Shown here: positions 5,507 through 7,944 of the stretch, one piece after another
Layout: each line of letters begins with the position of its first letter
How positions within the stretch are numbered: the stretch's first letter is position 1
Assembly: GCA_014379485.1 (NCBI GenBank)
Contig: JACMLS010000413.1
Location: 1-7,944 of the forward strand
DNA: 7,944 nucleotides
From: Bacteroidia bacterium
GTDB taxonomy: Bacteria; Bacteroidota; Bacteroidia; B-17B0; Aurantibacillaceae
Reading direction: 5' to 3'
Notes under the pieces: model-generated
Databases searched by the model: none
Seen by the model: only the letters and a program-made list of their open reading frames with translations
What the model was told of the DNA's origin: nothing
Translations under genes and position numbers: made by a program

Positions 5507-7944
5507 TTATTTTATCGGAACAGAAATTATTACCGTAGTTCCTTCCGGATTATTTTTTGCGTCCATTTTATCAGTATACTTTACTATTGTTTTACCACTT
5601 TTTCCCTTGTTCAGAATTTCGAGCCGCAGCTGATTTGCGTTTGTTGAAAAGGACTGATGTTTGCCTTGTTTTATTTTGTTCAACTCTTCAGATCGTTTTC
5701 TTCCTATTCCGTTATCATCAATGCTAATTATAAGATTATTTTCTTCTGCCTTAAAACTGATCAGCAGATTTTTCTTTTCTTTTTTATGCAGCAGGCCATG
5801 TTTAATTGCATTCTCTACGTAAGGCTGAACAAGCATAGATGGAATTTTTATTAATTCTCTATCCAGTTTATCTGAAGTGACAATACTGAATTCAAAATCA
5901 TCATTAAAACGAACTTTTTCAATTTCAAGATACAATGTAAGTGCCGCAACTTCTTCGTTCAATGAAATTTTTTCTTTTTCAGAGTGTTCAAGGATCATTC
6001 TGGTAAGTTTTGAAAATTTAGAAAGATAAATTCCCGCATTCTTTTTATCGTCTGTAAAAATAAAAGATTGAATGGTGTTGAGTGCGTTGTAGAAAAAATG
6101 AGGGTTCATCTGGGATTTTATTGATGTGAGAATAGAACTGTTAAGGTTTTTTTCCAGGTCAATTTTTTCTGAAAGCAAGGCGTTCCGTTTGCGTAAAAGA
6201 GAGAGTTGCCATTTATAATAACTATAAACAATTGCCAGTACAAGAAGAAAACAGAGGGCAAGAAACCAATATTCTGTCCACCACGCTTTTTTGATGGTGA
6301 ATTTAATTTCTGCGGCAGTTTTGCTTTCTTCTCCCAGCCTGAAACTGATGGTATAATCATCCGGCGAAAGCGCCACAAGTTTTAAGGTGCGACTTTCTGC
6401 GGAGAGCAACTCCCATTCGTTGCCATTCACTTTATAGAACAACGGAAATTTAAATTCTGTTTTAAAAGAGAGAACAGAATAATTGATCTCAATATTATTT
6501 TCATTGTATTTCAATTCAACAGGCCCCTCATATTTTATTTTTTGAGTGTTTACCTTAAATGAATTGATGATGAGCCTGGCCGCTGTAAAAGGTCTGTTGT
6601 TTTTTTCGAAATCAAGAAACAACAATCCGGCATCAGAGCACAAGATCAGTTTTTTATTGTAGATACAAATGTCAGAGATCTCTGTAAACTGTACATTTAC
6701 GTTTACTTTATTTAAAACCCTTCCTGCATCGTCCAAATCCAGAAAGAAAAGATTGTTTTTTGTAAGTATAAATAAATAGTGTTCTGCAATTTTTATATTT
6801 ACTACTGTTTCATTCAGTAAAACTTTGTTAAAGCCCGAATGAAGAACAGCACCACCTTTTTTTATTTCGTAAATAATTCCTTGTGCATTGCTTCCAAAAA
6901 CTTCTGTTTTATACTGCTGTAATTTTAAAAGATAAATGCTTTTGTTTTTGAATTTAAGTTCTTCTGTTTTTTCTGGCGTAACAGCAAACAGACCTGCGCT
7001 GGTGGCAAAATAAATGGTGTTCGTTTCTTTTATGTACGAAACAGATTTACCCCGCACGCCGTTTACAATATCAATATACAATGGTTCGTCAGGACTATGT
7101 TTAGCGCTTGCAGGCAAAGCATCCCACGCACTCGTTTCCTTTTTGTTAAATGCGATCAAACCTGCTAAACCTGAGGCTGTATAAGCGTAATACTTATTAT
7201 CAATTCTCTGAATGTCCTTTATTGCAATAGTTTTTTTAAAAGTTGTTTCTCCTTTTTCATTAAGCGTTACAAATGTTCTGGATGTGTACAGAACAGTCCG
7301 CGTTACTGTATCGTATTCCAGATCATATACCTCTTTGTTAGAATGCCCCTCATAACGTAATGCAGAGCGGAGTGTGTTTAAATTCAAATTAAAGAGCTCA
7401 TCATTACGGGTGCCTAATAATAAAACGCTGTCATGCACCACCGCTTTAAAAGGTTTATAACTTGTTTTAAGAAGCGTTGTGCTTAGGTCAGGAACAAATA
7501 ATAATCCCTGGCCGGTTGTGCTGAACCAGTAATTTCCCTCCCTGTCTTTTAATACGCAAGATATGCCCTGGTCCTTAAAAAGCGGTAAATTATTGTTTAG
7601 TGATGTTCCGTTTTCGTTATAAACGTAAACGCCTTTGGGGGTGCAGAACCAAAAATAATTATTGGCAAGAGAAACATTTTGTATGTAATCCACATTGGGA
7701 AAAGTGAATTTTGTAATAAGCCTTTTGTTTTTTATCTGGCAACAGAAATAACGGTTGTCGGTTACCGAAACGGGGAACAACTCTTTGCCATTAGTTGCCA
7801 GCATCGTTTGCATTTTGTTTTGTCCGGGCAAAAGCGGATCAATGATCGTAGTAATTCCATTAGTGTCTGCCTGTAAAAATTTCTCAGAGAAAATATAAAA
7901 AAATTTTGTCGTTTGCTGCGTTCTTGAGATCTGTGTAGCATCTG
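5507..7944 (-). CDS. LytS-type sensor histidine kinase with extracytoplasmic propeller, N-terminus beyond window
   Basis: The frame stays open to the right edge without any ATG, so the gene is 5'-truncated; the TTG at 7831 is not the start because the coding frame continues upstream of it. Numbering from that TTG, residues 1-415 are beta-propeller repeats (Reg_prop style: GNYWFSTTGQGLLF at 99-112, YFATSAGLFAV at 274-284, LCSDAGLLFLD at 397-407). A Y_Y_Y domain lies at about 430-512 and one membrane span at 519-538. A coiled-coil linker follows to about 570. The His_kinase (PF06580) domain has phospho-acceptor His578 in NPHFFYNALN, and the ATPase domain has the N-box around N674 (PYVENAIKHG) and G1 motif DDNGIG (705-710). 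The propeller should sense a signal in the periplasm and the kinase phosphorylate the LytTR regulator encoded 7 bp downstream. There is no receiver domain fused to it. The ligand is not predictable. The usual second glycine loop is replaced by SFSTNANQLRLEIL, which I believe is common in this subfamily. Confidence 0.93.
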   Translation of the reverse strand, partial: DATQISRTQQTTKFFYIFSEKFLQADTNGITTIIDPLLPGQNKMQTMLATNGKELFPVSVTDNRYFCCQIKNKRLITKFTFPNVDYIQNVSLANNYFWFCTPKGVYVYNENGTSLNNNLPLFKDQGISCVLKDREGNYWFSTTGQGLLFVPDLSTTLLKTSYKPFKAVVHDSVLLLGTRNDELFNLNLNTLRSALRYEGHSNKEVYDLEYDTVTRTVLYTSRTFVTLNEKGETTFKKTIAIKDIQRIDNKYYAYTASGLAGLIAFNKKETSAWDALPASAKHSPDEPLYIDIVNGVRGKSVSYIKETNTIYFATSAGLFAVTPEKTEELKFKNKSIYLLKLQQYKTEVFGSNAQGIIYEIKKGGAVLHSGFNKVLLNETVVNIKIAEHYLFILTKNNLFFLDLDDAGRVLNKVNVNVQFTEISDICIYNKKLILCSDAGLLFLDFEKNNRPFTAARLIINSFKVNTQKIKYEGPVELKYNENNIEINYSVLSFKTEFKFPLFYKVNGNEWELLSAESRTLKLVALSPDDYTISFRLGEESKTAAEIKFTIKKAWWTEYWFLALCFLLVLAIVYSYYKWQLSLLRKRNALLSEKIDLEKNLNSSILTSIKSQMNPHFFYNALNTIQSFIFTDDKKNAGIYLSKFSKLTRMILEHSEKEKISLNEEVAALTLYLEIEKVRFNDDFEFSIVTSDKLDRELIKIPSMLVQPYVENAIKHGLLHKKEKKNLLISFKAEENNLIISIDDNGIGRKRSEELNKIKQGKHQSFSTNANQLRLEILNKGKSGKTIVKYTDKMDAKNNPEGTTVIISVPIK

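Noticed and set aside
6118..6378. Open frame of 86 codons on the minus strand inside the kinase gene
   Set aside because: It is an out-of-frame shadow of the membrane-span and Y_Y_Y region of the kinase.
7829..7831. TTG as the start of the histidine kinase
   Set aside because: The frame is open for a further 113 bp to the window edge with propeller-like coding sequence, and the TTG follows no leader or signal peptide.

Overview
The window looks like chromosomal DNA from a member of the Bacteroidota. Four things point there. One protein carries a C-terminal type IX secretion (T9SS) sorting domain. The large histidine kinase has the periplasmic-propeller plus Y_Y_Y plus LytS-type layout that is typical of the phylum. 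Start codons are preceded by A-rich leaders, with little Shine-Dalgarno. The DNA is AT-rich, with long A and T runs. Genus cannot be read from the sequence.

Layout: (1) Positions 1-924 (+) hold the 3' part of a DUF1016/YhcG-type PD-(D/E)XK nuclease gene that enters from the left edge. (2) Positions 925-1140 are a purine-rich, repeat-bearing spacer ending in a strong hairpin that can serve both strands. (3) Positions 1167-1589 (-) encode an exported Cys-rich four-helix-bundle protein of the copper-storage (Csp/DUF326) type. (4) Positions 1590-1884 are non-coding and contain one good and one weak terminator-like hairpin on the + strand with no obvious gene feeding them. (5) Positions 1885-3338 (+) hold an unrecognised 184-residue protein followed after 20 bp by an exported alpha/beta hydrolase of the esterase D/IroE type; they are probably co-transcribed. 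(6) Positions 3461-4690 (+) encode a T9SS-secreted protein with a glutamine-amidotransferase-like N-terminal region, an Ig-like module and the sorting domain. (7) Positions 4744-7944 (-) form a two-gene operon: a LytS-type sensor kinase, whose 5' end lies beyond the right edge, and a LytTR response regulator 7 bp downstream of it. The T9SS gene and this operon converge on a 53-bp spacer.

How the genes relate: only the kinase/regulator pair is a clear functional unit, in which the propeller domain senses outside the cytoplasm and the LytTR protein binds DNA. The Csp-like protein, the hydrolase and the T9SS protein are all predicted to act outside the cytoplasm, but nothing in the sequence ties them to one pathway. 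The nuclease fragment and its repeat-rich tail look like the edge of an accessory segment. I see no definite new multi-gene system. The items most worth a second look are the 19-Cys exported copper-storage-like protein, the possible small RNA near 1670-1740, the perfect inverted repeat inside the nuclease gene, and the unrecognised 184-residue protein.
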